Source: Sphingobium sp. Cam5-1
Lineage (GTDB): Bacteria > Pseudomonadota > Alphaproteobacteria > Sphingomonadales > Sphingomonadaceae
NCBI RefSeq assembly: GCF_015693305.1
Contig: NZ_CP065138.1
Location: 2,046,001-2,110,000 of the forward strand
Direction: 5' to 3'
DNA: 64,000 bases
The notes under the pieces: generated by a model
What the model saw: only the letters and a program-made list of their open reading frames with translations
Database searches by the model: none
Told to the model about the DNA's origin: nothing
Position numbers and translations under genes: made by a program
In this document: positions 28,023 to 36,140 of the stretch, piece after piece
How the letters are laid out: each line of letters begins with the position of its first letter
Numbering within the stretch: position 1 is the first letter of the stretch

Positions 28023-28733
28023 GTGAGCAGGTCAGACCGGGTCCTGGCCGATGCCGAGGCAGTGCTTCGCCGTCACGGCGAACGCGGGCACAGCCTTTCG
28101 GCACGAGCGCGGCAGAGGCGGGGCGCTGCCCTGATGCGCAAGATGAAATGGGCCTTCTGGTCAGTGCTTGCCATCTTCATCGGCAGCATGGTCACGGGCT
28201 TTTTCGTCCCACTTGGCACGACCGGCGTCATGATCGCGCTGGGGCTTATCATGGCGGCGCTGCTGCTGATCGCTCTCCTCCCCTCCGAACCGCGCGTCCG
28301 GACGCAGGCGCTTGCAGCCGCGCCGCTTGCCGCCCTGCCGCTTCAGACCGAAATCTGGCTCGACAACCAGCGCAAGGCCCTCCCCGCCCCCGCCGTGACA
28401 TTAGCAGACAGCATCGGCGTCAAGCTGGAGACGCTTGGCCCCCAGCTTGAACGCCTCAGCGAGCGGGAACCCGCGGCGCAGGAAATCCGCAAGCTGCTGT
28501 CCGATCACCTGCCCGAACTGGTCACGGGCTATGAATCCATCCCCGTCCCACTGCGCCGCCAGGAACGCAACGGCCGCGTTCCGGAGCAGCAACTGGTAGA
28601 GGGTTTGAACGTCATCGACACCGAACTCGCCCGGATCAGCGAGACGCTGGCCAGCGGCGACATCGACAAGCTGGCGGTGCAGAACCGCTTCCTGGAACTC
28701 AAATATCAGGAAGCAAAGGAACTGGGCCGCTAG
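28023..28733 (+). CDS. XpaC-like membrane protein, TelA partner
   Basis: 236 aa. A basic N-terminus is followed by two adjacent membrane helices (about 42-64 and 66-86), then a 150-residue helical cytoplasmic domain (QLVEGLNVIDTELARISETLASGDIDKLAVQNRFLELKYQ). The layout and position after telA match the XpaC (5-bromo-4-chloroindolyl phosphate hydrolysis) family; the sequence match is modest, so the family name is tentative. It starts at GTG 28023, with GAGG just upstream, 5 bases after telA. The ending NRFLELKYQE is shared by many XpaC-type proteins. Confidence 0.7.
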   Translation: MSRSDRVLADAEAVLRRHGERGHSLSARARQRRGAALMRKMKWAFWSVLAIFIGSMVTGFFVPLGTTGVMIALGLIMAALLLIALLPSEPRVRTQALAAAPLAALPLQTEIWLDNQRKALPAPAVTLADSIGVKLETLGPQLERLSEREPAAQEIRKLLSDHLPELVTGYESIPVPLRRQERNGRVPEQQLVEGLNVIDTELARISETLASGDIDKLAVQNRFLELKYQEAKELGR

Positions 28734-28751
28734 GCCAGCGGTCCTTCTGCC

Positions 28752-28907
28752 ATGATCCACCTCACGCTGATCATCGTCGATTTTCTGACCGGCCTGCTCG
28801 CCGCCGGTGCCTGGGCGCTTGCATCAGCCGGAGGAGCGATCGCAGCCCTTATCGGCGGCGGCCTTGTCAGCGCCTCGCTTTTCAGGAGATGGCGCAGGCG
28901 CGGTTGA
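28752..28907 (+). CDS. 51-aa hydrophobic peptide ending the telA operon
   Basis: A short frame, MIHLTLIIVDFLTGLLAAG..., ends with a basic tail FRRWRRRG. It forms one or two membrane helices with Gly-rich packing and a positive C-terminus. It begins 19 bases after the XpaC-like stop in the same direction and ends 3 bases before the convergent PilZ gene, filling the gap exactly. I know no family for it. A chance frame is possible, but the hydrophobic pattern and position favour a real small membrane protein. Confidence 0.5.
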   Translation: MIHLTLIIVDFLTGLLAAGAWALASAGGAIAALIGGGLVSASLFRRWRRRG

Positions 28908-28910
28908 AGC

Positions 28911-29222
28911 TCAGCCGCCCCGGATGACTATATCGACCGCTTCATCCGTCATCGGCTGGCTGAACTGGATGCCGAAACGCTTGCCCCGCGCCCACACGAC
29001 CCGGCCGCTGGTTTCAACACCGAAGGCTTTCACCTCGACATAGCTGCCATCGGTGGGCGGTGTTTCGCAATGGGCGAGCGCGCCTGATGTGGATAGGTCG
29101 AGGAAATGCCCGCGCATCTGGGCATCGCCTACGCATAATGTCACCGGGCCGAACATCTTGTGCCGTGCGCTGTGCCGCCGCTGTTCGGCGTTACCCGCCG
29201 GGAATGGGCTTTGGTTCGTCAT
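28911..29222 (-). CDS. PilZ domain protein
   Basis: 103-aa single-domain protein. The c-di-GMP binding motifs are present: an Arg-rich RRHSARHK (RxxxR) near residue 15 and DLSTSGA (D-x-S-x-x-G) about 25 residues later, then beta strands GRVVWARGKRFGIQF. It probably binds c-di-GMP and relays it to an unknown partner. ATG 29222 (MTNQSPF) is preferred over the open frame to 29282, which would add a hydrophobic stretch unlike PilZ proteins. Confidence 0.85.
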   Translation of the reverse strand: MTNQSPFPAGNAEQRRHSARHKMFGPVTLCVGDAQMRGHFLDLSTSGALAHCETPPTDGSYVEVKAFGVETSGRVVWARGKRFGIQFSQPMTDEAVDIVIRGG

Positions 29223-29323
29223 AGCGAGCTTCTCCCACGGGCCATCCAACCATGGAAAGGTCAAGATGGCGCACAGAATCATGGTTAACTCGCCATTAGC
29301 TACCTTTTGCCCGTGAGAAACCG

Positions 29324-30058
29324 TTAATTTACGTTGGTTTCGTTTTTCAAGGCACAGGGCACGATACTCTGCGGCGCTGGCCGGGCCGTCACTCGCCGAA
29401 AGCGGGCGAAATAGCCTCCCGCGGTTGGCTTGGGCACCAGTTCCTCCAGCCGGAAACCAACCGCTGCGAGTTCACAGATCAGCAGGCGCGGTGGTGTGCC
29501 ATGCTGCCCGGTCGGCCGGTCCGCATCGACGACGATCAATTCGCCATCCTTCTTGAGCGCGGGGCTGAGGTTCCACAGGAAAGCATAGGGCTCCGCGATC
29601 TCGTGATACATATGGACCATAAGTATCCGGTCGAAGCTGTTTTCGGGCAGCTTCGGGTCCTCCGGCGCGCCCAGCCTCACACTCACATTGCGCCAATCCT
29701 CCCGCGTGATGCGGCGGGACAGCGCCTCGATCACCTCGGGCATGATGTCTTCGGCCAGCACGCGGCCCTTGGCACCCACCCGGTTTGCGAGGCGGACAGT
29801 ATAATAGCCTTCGCCAGCGCCGATATCCGCCACGGTCATCCCTGGCCGGATGCCCGCCCGGTCCATGATGTCTTCGGCTTCGTTGACGCGATCGCGCGCC
29901 TCTTCGCTGGACCAGCGGGTCGACACGATGGGCGCGACCGGCCTGTCCGCCCTCGGAAAGTCGCGCGCGGCGGCAGGCCGGTCATCCTGCTTGGCGGATG
30001 ACAACAGGCCGCAGCCTGCCAGCAGGAACAATGATCCCGCCAGCGCCGCCCGCATCAT
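29324..30058 (-). CDS. SAM-dependent methyltransferase with a lipoprotein-type signal
   Basis: 244 aa. The N-terminus is MMRAALAGSLFLLAGC, a signal peptide with lipobox LAGC (Cys16), followed by a Pro/Arg-rich linker. The rest is a class I methyltransferase: motif I VADIGAGEGYYTV, acidic end of strand 2 (VLAEDI), and RILMVHMYHEIAEPYAFLWNL. An exported methyltransferase would meet no SAM in the periplasm, so either the signal is not used or the fold has another role. Similar proteins exist in other proteobacteria. Its ATG overlaps the prfB stop by one base (TGATG), so the two are translationally coupled. Confidence 0.85.
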   Translation of the reverse strand: MMRAALAGSLFLLAGCGLLSSAKQDDRPAAARDFPRADRPVAPIVSTRWSSEEARDRVNEAEDIMDRAGIRPGMTVADIGAGEGYYTVRLANRVGAKGRVLAEDIMPEVIEALSRRITREDWRNVSVRLGAPEDPKLPENSFDRILMVHMYHEIAEPYAFLWNLSPALKKDGELIVVDADRPTGQHGTPPRLLICELAAVGFRLEELVPKPTAGGYFARFRRVTARPAPQSIVPCALKNETNVN

Positions 30059-31185
30059 CAGTCGACATCCTCCACATCGACCTTCTCGCCCGTCACCTTC
30101 TGCGACAGGGCAGCCGCCATGAACGGGTCGAGCGCGCCGTCGAGCACGTCGTCGGGAGAGGTGGAAGTCACGCCGGTGCGCAGGTCCTTCACCAGCTGAT
30201 AGGGCTGAAGCACATAGGAACGGATCTGGTGCCCCCAGCCGATCTCGGTCTTAGCCTGATATTCGCCCGATGCCGCCGCCTCGCGCTTCTGCAACTCGGC
30301 TTCGTAGAGCCGCGCCTTCAGCATGTTCATCGCCGTTGCGCGGTTCTTGTGCTGCGACCGGTCATTTTGCGACGCGACGATGATGCCCGAGGGAATGTGG
30401 GTGATGCGGACGGCGGAGTCGGTCGTGTTGACGTGCTGCCCGCCCGCGCCCGACGCGCGATAAGTGTCGATCTTGAGGTCGCCTTCATTGACCTCGATCT
30501 CGATATTGTCGTCGATCACCGGATAGACCCAGACCGACGAGAAGCTGGTGTGCCGCCGCGCCGAGCTGTCATAGGGGCTGATGCGCACCAGCCGGTGCAC
30601 GCCGCTTTCGGTCTTGGCATAGCCATAGGCATTTTCGCCCTTGAACAGGAAGGTCGCGGACTTGATCCCCGCCTGATCGCCCGCCTGATAATCGACCAGT
30701 TCGACCTTGTAGCCACGCCGTTCCGCCCAGCGGCGGTACATGCGGGACAGCATCTCGGCCCAGTCCTGGCTTTCCGTGCCGCCAGCGCCCGCGTGGATTT
30801 CCAGATAGGTGTCGCTCGCATCGGCCTCGCCTGCCAACAGCGCCTTGATCTTGTCCTCGTCCGCGCGATCGGCCAGCGCCTTCAGGGACGCGACGCCTTC
30901 ATTGACCATATCCTCATCGCCCTCGGCCTCGGCCATTTCGATGAGTTCGGCGGTGTCGGTCTTTTCGCTGTCGATCGCACGGGTCGCGCCGATCGCGGCT
31001 TCCAGCCGCGTCCGCTCGCGCATGACTTCCTGCGCCATCTTCTGATTGTCCCACAGCGTCGGGTCTTCGACGCGCGCATTCAACTCGTCGAGGCGGCGCA
31101 GCGCGCGATCCCAGTCGAGGAAGCGGCGCAGCAGGTCCAGCGCGGCGTCGATACGGTCGATATATTGCTGCGCTTCGGCGCGCAT
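30058..31185 (-). CDS. prfB: Peptide chain release factor 2
   Basis: 375-aa class I release factor recognising UGA and UAA. The catalytic GGQ is at 248-250 (GAGGQHVNTTDSAVRI). The stop-codon recognition tripeptide, SPF in E. coli RF2, reads Ser-Pro-Tyr at 203-205 (RISPYDSSARRHTSFSSV). The reading frame is continuous from MRAEAQQYIDRI, so the autoregulatory +1 frameshift known from E. coli prfB is absent. The stop codon overlaps the methyltransferase start. Confidence 0.96.
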   Translation of the reverse strand: MRAEAQQYIDRIDAALDLLRRFLDWDRALRRLDELNARVEDPTLWDNQKMAQEVMRERTRLEAAIGATRAIDSEKTDTAELIEMAEAEGDEDMVNEGVASLKALADRADEDKIKALLAGEADASDTYLEIHAGAGGTESQDWAEMLSRMYRRWAERRGYKVELVDYQAGDQAGIKSATFLFKGENAYGYAKTESGVHRLVRISPYDSSARRHTSFSSVWVYPVIDDNIEIEVNEGDLKIDTYRASGAGGQHVNTTDSAVRITHIPSGIIVASQNDRSQHKNRATAMNMLKARLYEAELQKREAAASGEYQAKTEIGWGHQIRSYVLQPYQLVKDLRTGVTSTSPDDVLDGALDPFMAAALSQKVTGEKVDVEDVD

Positions 31186-31400
31186 GGGAACTCTCCAGAC
31201 AATTCGGGGCGCTCCCCGGCATCAGGCAGGAAACGCACTAAACGCCTGCCCCTATCCGAGGGCAGCGGATTTGGGAAGATTCAATCCTCGGAACCATGTC
31301 AGCCCAGTTTCCCAACAGGCCAGGCAAGCCTTGTCCCTCCAGAGGCTATGCCATACACCTCGACCACGCCCAAAAGAGGCGCAAGGAGAGGAACGACATC

Positions 31401-31910
31401 TTGGCTGAACGACAATCTACCCATCCCGCACCGGCGCAGGCCGTTCTCGTGATACTCGCGCTCGTGCCGATCATCGGCATTTTCTACGCCATCGGATCCG
31501 CCTTGGGCGTGGCGAGCTTCCTTTTCTTCGGCTTTATCTTCGTGCTTTATTGGGCTGGTATCAAGGGCATGAATCCTGCGGAGTTCGCACCCGCGCTATG
31601 CGGTGCCCTTGGCGGATTGGGGCTGGCATTTCTGGTGCACAGCCTACCGACTGTGCTTGGCATGGCCGGAATGGCCATCGCGGCGGCTGGCGTGGTCATT
31701 GCCGTTTATCTGCTCATTCGCGGCCAGGCCAGCCTGATAGTCAACAATGCCTTCATGCTGCTGCTGACGCTCGGCAACCCGATCATATTTGAAAGGGACG
31801 CCGATTTCGCCGCTGCGGCCGTCGCCATCGTGACAGCGGCAGCCTATGTCGGGGGCCTTGCATTTCTGATGAAGCGCTTCTCCGGCGGGTTGCGCGCAAA
31901 GGCGCAATAA
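31401..31910 (+). CDS. Multi-pass membrane protein of unknown function
   Basis: 169 aa with five to six hydrophobic helices (VLVILALVPIIGIFYAIGSALG; FLFFGFIFVLYWAGI; LGGLGLAFLVHSLPTVLGMAGMAIAAAGVVIAVYLL; NAFMLLLTLGNPIIF; AAAAVAIVTAAAYVGGLAFLM). Start is a TTG at 31401 with AGGAGAGG about 9 bases upstream; the frame continues open to 31296 without an upstream site as good. No family recognised. It stands alone between the prfB operon and a repeat hairpin. Confidence 0.7.
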   Translation: MAERQSTHPAPAQAVLVILALVPIIGIFYAIGSALGVASFLFFGFIFVLYWAGIKGMNPAEFAPALCGALGGLGLAFLVHSLPTVLGMAGMAIAAAGVVIAVYLLIRGQASLIVNNAFMLLLTLGNPIIFERDADFAAAAVAIVTAAAYVGGLAFLMKRFSGGLRAKAQ

Positions 31911-32054
31911 CGGGTCAGCAAAGGCGGGAGGTTGGAGCTTCGAGCTCTAAATCGGCGCCACCACCTCCTTTTGCCGTTCGCCGTGAGCCTGTCGAGCCGA
32001 AGGCCGGCGAAGCCAACGGCTCCACTTCTTTTTAGAAAGAAAGGGGCTTCGACA

Positions 32055-32082
32055 TCCAAACGAGGCAAGTGACTCGTTTGGA
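32055..32082. repeat. REP-like palindromic hairpin, loop GCAAGTGA
   Basis: Perfect 10-bp inverted repeat TCCAAACGAG (32055-32064) and CTCGTTTGGA (32073-32082) around an 8-base loop GCAAGTGA. It lies in the 215-base gap 31911-32125, which also has GAGCCTGTCGA and GGGCTTCGACA segments, the kind of GC-rich repeat common between sphingomonad genes. The loop is nearly identical to that of the hairpin at 41059, while the stems differ. Confidence 0.7.
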
Positions 32083-32125
32083 CAGCCCGAACGGGTTGAG
32101 GGGTTCAGATAAAAAGCACGACGCC

Positions 32126-34663
32126 CTAGTAAATCCCGCCTTGATCCTGCAGGAAGTCGCTGTCGGTGCGCTGCCGCGTCTGCGACCCTGCCTCGCGCCG
32201 GGCGGCGGCCTGTTCTTGAGCGGCCACCTCTTCCTTGCGGATCGATCGGCGCGGTTCCGTTTCGGGCTTGAACGCTTCCCAGATCACCGCGGGCTTGGGC
32301 TCGTCGGTTGGCCAGACGCCATAGACGCGCTTGCCCGACCGGCGATCGATCGTGACCATGCGGATGCCCGCGGGGGCGACGAAGGGCGTCTTGGGCATCG
32401 TTTCCAGCACGGGCGCCATCGCCGCCTTCCAGATCGGCGCAGCGATGCGGCCACCCTGCGCCCAGCCGCCCAGGCTGCGCGGCTGGTCATAGCCCATATA
32501 GACGCCCGCGACGATGTCGGGCGATCCGCCGACGAACCACACATTTGTCGGCCCGTTGGTAGTGCCGGTCTTGCCGAACAGTGGCCGCTTGAGGTCGGCG
32601 AGGACCGTCGCGGTGCCGCGCTGGATCACGCCCTCGGCGATGTGCACGACCTGATAGGCGGTCATCGGGTTCATCACCTGCCGCCCTTCAAAGCCAAAGC
32701 GCGGCATGGGCTTTCCGTCCCAGTTTGCCATGTTGCAGCCATCGCAAGCACGCCAGCGCAGCGGCCAGATCACCTTGCCGCGCCGATCCTGCACATAATC
32801 CATCACTTTGGGCGACAGCTGGCGTCCCTGATTGGCGAGCATCGCATAGGCGTTCACCATCCGCTCTACCGTCGTTTCGCCCGCGCCCAGAGCAAAGGAG
32901 AGATAGGGCTGATAATCGCCGATCCCCATCGCCTTGATCGTGCGCACGACGCGATCCATGCCGGTCTGGCTGGCGGCGCGCACCGTCATCAGGTTGCGCG
33001 ACTGCTCCACGCCCCAGCGCATCGTCTGCGGCCCGGCGCTGCCGCCGGAAAAGTTGCGGAAACATTTCTGACCAAGGCCCGCACCCTGATAAACGCATAG
33101 CGGCCCATCGACGATGATCGAGGCGGGCGTCATCCCGCCGTCGAGCGCGGCGGCATAGACGAACGGCTTGATGGTCGAACCGGGCTGACGCATCGCCTGC
33201 GTCGCGCGATTATAGGAGGACAGGCGACTGTCGAAGCCGCCCTGCATCGCCAGGACGCGTCCGGAATGGACCTGTTCGGCCATCATCCCGCCGGACACTT
33301 CGGGCACGTTGCGCAGCGCCCAGCTCGATCCGTTGCGGGCTACCGCGATCAGGTCTCCCGCCTTCATGCCGTTGAATGCGGGGCCACCCACGCGGCGATA
33401 GGGCATCTGCGCGGCGCTGGCGGGCAGCGTTCCGGTCGATCCATCGGAAAAGCCGATTTCGGCGCCCGAAGAATTGCGGTCGATAACCGCCGCTATGCGC
33501 CAGTCCGCATAATCGATCCCGATATAGCTTGCCGCCAGTTCGCGCTTCCATCCGCGCGCCATGTCGATCTTGCCCACCGGACCGGACCAGCCCTTGCCCG
33601 CGTCGAAACGCAGCAGGCCGTTGCGCAATGCCGTCGCGACGCCTTCCTGCAACTTGGGATCATAGGGGCTGCGCACCCACAGGCCGCCTGCATAAACGCT
33701 GTTGGGGCCATCCTCCGCCTTTTCGCCGAACAGACCGATCAGGCGGCGTCGGACCTCTTCCATATAATAGCCGCCCGCGCGCGCGTCGAAGCTGGAGCCA
33801 TGCGGTGGCACCGTGCCCAGCGGTTGCGCCCGCGCTTCGTCCAATTGCGCCTGGCTGATCCAGCCATTTTTGAACATTTCGCCCAGCGCCCAGTTGCGCC
33901 GGTCGAGCGCGCGTTCGTGGCCGGTCGGACTTTCGGGGCGGTAATTGGCCGGACCCTTGGGCAGGATGGCGAGATAAGCCATCTCGTGCAGTTTCAGGTC
34001 GCCCACATCCTTGTCGAAATAGGCCCGCGCCGCCGCCTGCACGCCATAGGCGTTCCGGCCGAGGAATATCTGGTTGAAATAGAGTTCGAGGATCTGCTGC
34101 TTGGTCAGCACGCCTTCCATGCGATAGGCGAGGATCATCTCCTTCACCTTGCGCGTGGGAGAATATTCATCGCCGATCAGCAGGTTCTTTGCCACCTGCT
34201 GGGTGATGGTCGACCCGCCCTTGGCGCGCTGGCCGGAGCCGATCTTCGTCACATAGTCGAACACGGCGCCGAAGAAGCCCGGAATATCGACGCCATGATG
34301 TTCGAAGAAAGTCTTATCCTCCGCCGACAGATAAGCGCGGATCAGAAGCGGCGGATAGTCGCTATATTGCAGCTGGACCCGGCGTTCGCGCGCATAGCTG
34401 TGCACCGGCTGACCATCGATGTCGCGCACGATCGTGGGCAGCGGCGGCTCATATTCCAGCAGCGTCGCCGCGTCGGGCAGGCCCCGCGCGAAAATGATCC
34501 AGAACAGCAGGAAGGCGAGAAAAATCCCGCCCAGCGCGATCGCCGCCCAGCGGAACCAGCGCCGCTGCCAAAGGGGAGAAAGCCTTTCCCGGAACGCGCG
34601 TCCACCCCCGCGCAAACGGTCGGCAAAGGACAAGCGGGCGGTGTGGGGACGGGCCTCTTCCAT
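32126..34663 (-). CDS. mrcA: Penicillin-binding protein 1A (bifunctional class A PBP)
   Basis: 845-aa peptidoglycan synthase. One N-terminal membrane anchor (AAIALGGIFLAFLLFWIIFA) is followed by the GT51 glycosyltransferase domain (AEDKTFFEHHGVD, GGSTITQQVAKNLL, LELYFNQIFLGRNAYG), then an OB-like insert. The transpeptidase has Ser496 in the SxxK motif (PGSTIKPF), SRN as SxN, and KTGTTNG as KTG. The C-terminus is Gln/Arg-rich. ATG 34663 is preferred to the TTG at 34687. It acts at the inner-membrane/periplasm face; the amidase gene lies 66 bases upstream in the same direction. Confidence 0.96.
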   Translation of the reverse strand: MEEARPHTARLSFADRLRGGGRAFRERLSPLWQRRWFRWAAIALGGIFLAFLLFWIIFARGLPDAATLLEYEPPLPTIVRDIDGQPVHSYARERRVQLQYSDYPPLLIRAYLSAEDKTFFEHHGVDIPGFFGAVFDYVTKIGSGQRAKGGSTITQQVAKNLLIGDEYSPTRKVKEMILAYRMEGVLTKQQILELYFNQIFLGRNAYGVQAAARAYFDKDVGDLKLHEMAYLAILPKGPANYRPESPTGHERALDRRNWALGEMFKNGWISQAQLDEARAQPLGTVPPHGSSFDARAGGYYMEEVRRRLIGLFGEKAEDGPNSVYAGGLWVRSPYDPKLQEGVATALRNGLLRFDAGKGWSGPVGKIDMARGWKRELAASYIGIDYADWRIAAVIDRNSSGAEIGFSDGSTGTLPASAAQMPYRRVGGPAFNGMKAGDLIAVARNGSSWALRNVPEVSGGMMAEQVHSGRVLAMQGGFDSRLSSYNRATQAMRQPGSTIKPFVYAAALDGGMTPASIIVDGPLCVYQGAGLGQKCFRNFSGGSAGPQTMRWGVEQSRNLMTVRAASQTGMDRVVRTIKAMGIGDYQPYLSFALGAGETTVERMVNAYAMLANQGRQLSPKVMDYVQDRRGKVIWPLRWRACDGCNMANWDGKPMPRFGFEGRQVMNPMTAYQVVHIAEGVIQRGTATVLADLKRPLFGKTGTTNGPTNVWFVGGSPDIVAGVYMGYDQPRSLGGWAQGGRIAAPIWKAAMAPVLETMPKTPFVAPAGIRMVTIDRRSGKRVYGVWPTDEPKPAVIWEAFKPETEPRRSIRKEEVAAQEQAAARREAGSQTRQRTDSDFLQDQGGIY

Positions 34664-34729
34664 GACGAGAGGAGGCTCTAAGGTCAAAATGCGGCCAGCG
34701 CCAGTGCGGATCGTCGGGCCGCGCCCCGG

Positions 34730-35614
34730 TCAGCCGCCGCCAAGGGGCAGCTTGCGGGCGAAATATATCTCGACAGCCTTCGCAACGCCCTTCGCAATGC
34801 GGCTGCGCCCTTCGGACGAGGCCAGGAAGGCGGCATCCTCGGCATTGCTGAGATAGCCGGTTTCGAACAAGACCGACGGCGTGTCCGGCGCCTTCAAAAC
34901 CATGAGTGAGGCATAGCGGTGGAACGTGCTGCGAAACGTCAGGAACGGGGCCCCCTCCCGCTGAAGAAGGCGGGCGAAATTCGCTGATTCCTTCATTGTT
35001 TCGCGCTGAGTAAGATCGATCAGGATCGACGACACCTGGTCAGTCTGCCCGCCCAGATTGACGCCGTTCAGAACGTCCGCCCTGTTCTCCCGCGCCGCCA
35101 GCCGCGCCGCTTCCCGATCCGATGCCACTTCCGACAGGGTATAGACTGTCGCACCCCGCGCCTCATGATTGTCCGCCGAATCGGCATGGACGGAAATGAA
35201 GAGGTCCGCATTCATCTTCCGCGCGATGCCATAACGTTCCTGCAAGACCAGAAAGCGGTCGTCATCCCGCGTCAGCGCGACGCGAAGTCTGCCCGACTTC
35301 ACCAGCTGATCCCGGATCGCCTTCGCGATCGCTAGCGTCAGATCCTTTTCGCGCTCGCCGGTTTCCGCGTTGATCGCGCCGGGATCATGCCCGCCATGCC
35401 CCGCATCGATGACGATCAGCGGGCGTGACGCGTCGGCTGATCCTTCCACCCGCGGAAGCGAGAGTCCGCGCGCCACCGGCGGGATCGGCACGGTGATGCT
35501 GTGCAGCCGCTTGGCCGGACGCGGCGCCATGGACGCTGGCTTGTCGAAGCTGATGCGCTCCGCTCCCTGAGGACCGGCCAGAAAAGCAGTTGCCAAGGCA
35601 AGGGCGTGCAGCAT
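34730..35614 (-). CDS. N-acetylmuramoyl-L-alanine amidase (Amidase_3)
   Basis: 294-aa zinc amidase that cuts the stem peptide from muramic acid, usually in cell separation. A short signal-like N-terminus (MLHALALATAFLAGPQGA) precedes a linker and the catalytic domain. Zinc and catalytic residues are seen in VIDAGHGGHDPGA (His), ETGEREKD (Glu), FISVHADSA (His) and SVLFETGYLSN (Glu). There is no AMIN domain, so recruitment differs from E. coli AmiC. It is followed by the PBP1A gene, a common pairing in alphaproteobacteria that suggests joint transcription. Confidence 0.93.
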   Translation of the reverse strand: MLHALALATAFLAGPQGAERISFDKPASMAPRPAKRLHSITVPIPPVARGLSLPRVEGSADASRPLIVIDAGHGGHDPGAINAETGEREKDLTLAIAKAIRDQLVKSGRLRVALTRDDDRFLVLQERYGIARKMNADLFISVHADSADNHEARGATVYTLSEVASDREAARLAARENRADVLNGVNLGGQTDQVSSILIDLTQRETMKESANFARLLQREGAPFLTFRSTFHRYASLMVLKAPDTPSVLFETGYLSNAEDAAFLASSEGRSRIAKGVAKAVEIYFARKLPLGGG

Positions 35615-36140
35615 GGCGCGCTTGTGCCCCGCACCGCCCCATGCCGTCCAGCCCCATTTCAGCGGCGGTCATTGCCGCCATGTTTACCTTTGCTTCACCA
35701 TGTTGGGCGATTAAACGCGGGAATGGCAGCATTCGTCCTGGACCAAACAATTTTGCGGGGGACGTTGCTAGGCTGGCCTTAGGCTGCTACCCATTCACAT
35801 TCCTGAAAGAAACGCCCATATTAGGCCCGGTTCTTCATCAGGAACTTTCACGGCAGCATCGGCGGGCGCCCAGGCGCTTGAGGCCCGATGCGACGAACAG
35901 GTTGACGCTGCATGAGGCATGATTTCCATTCCACGCTGAGCCCGATAGCGGGCGATGCGGCGTGGATGGAGCGGACCGGCGATTTGCCCGGCCCTGCCGA
36001 TGCAGCAGAAGCGCAGTTTTTCCTGTCAAACCGGACGATAGCAACACCCGCGCCGCTGGCGGCGCGACTGCGTTCGTCCCCCCACTATCGCGTGGCAGCC
36101 CGGCCCAGTGCCGCTGGCCGCCTTCGCCGGAGAATAATGA
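35615..36140. other. 526-base divergent gap: amidase promoter and long RNase E leader
   Basis: No convincing gene. It lies between the leftward amidase and rightward rne starts. GC-rich hairpins such as CGCCGC-TG-GCGGCG near 36050 suit a long structured 5' leader, as known for rne genes that autoregulate through their untranslated region. A 98-codon frame at 35912-36208 overlaps the rne start and lacks a ribosome site; it is taken as chance. Confidence 0.45.
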
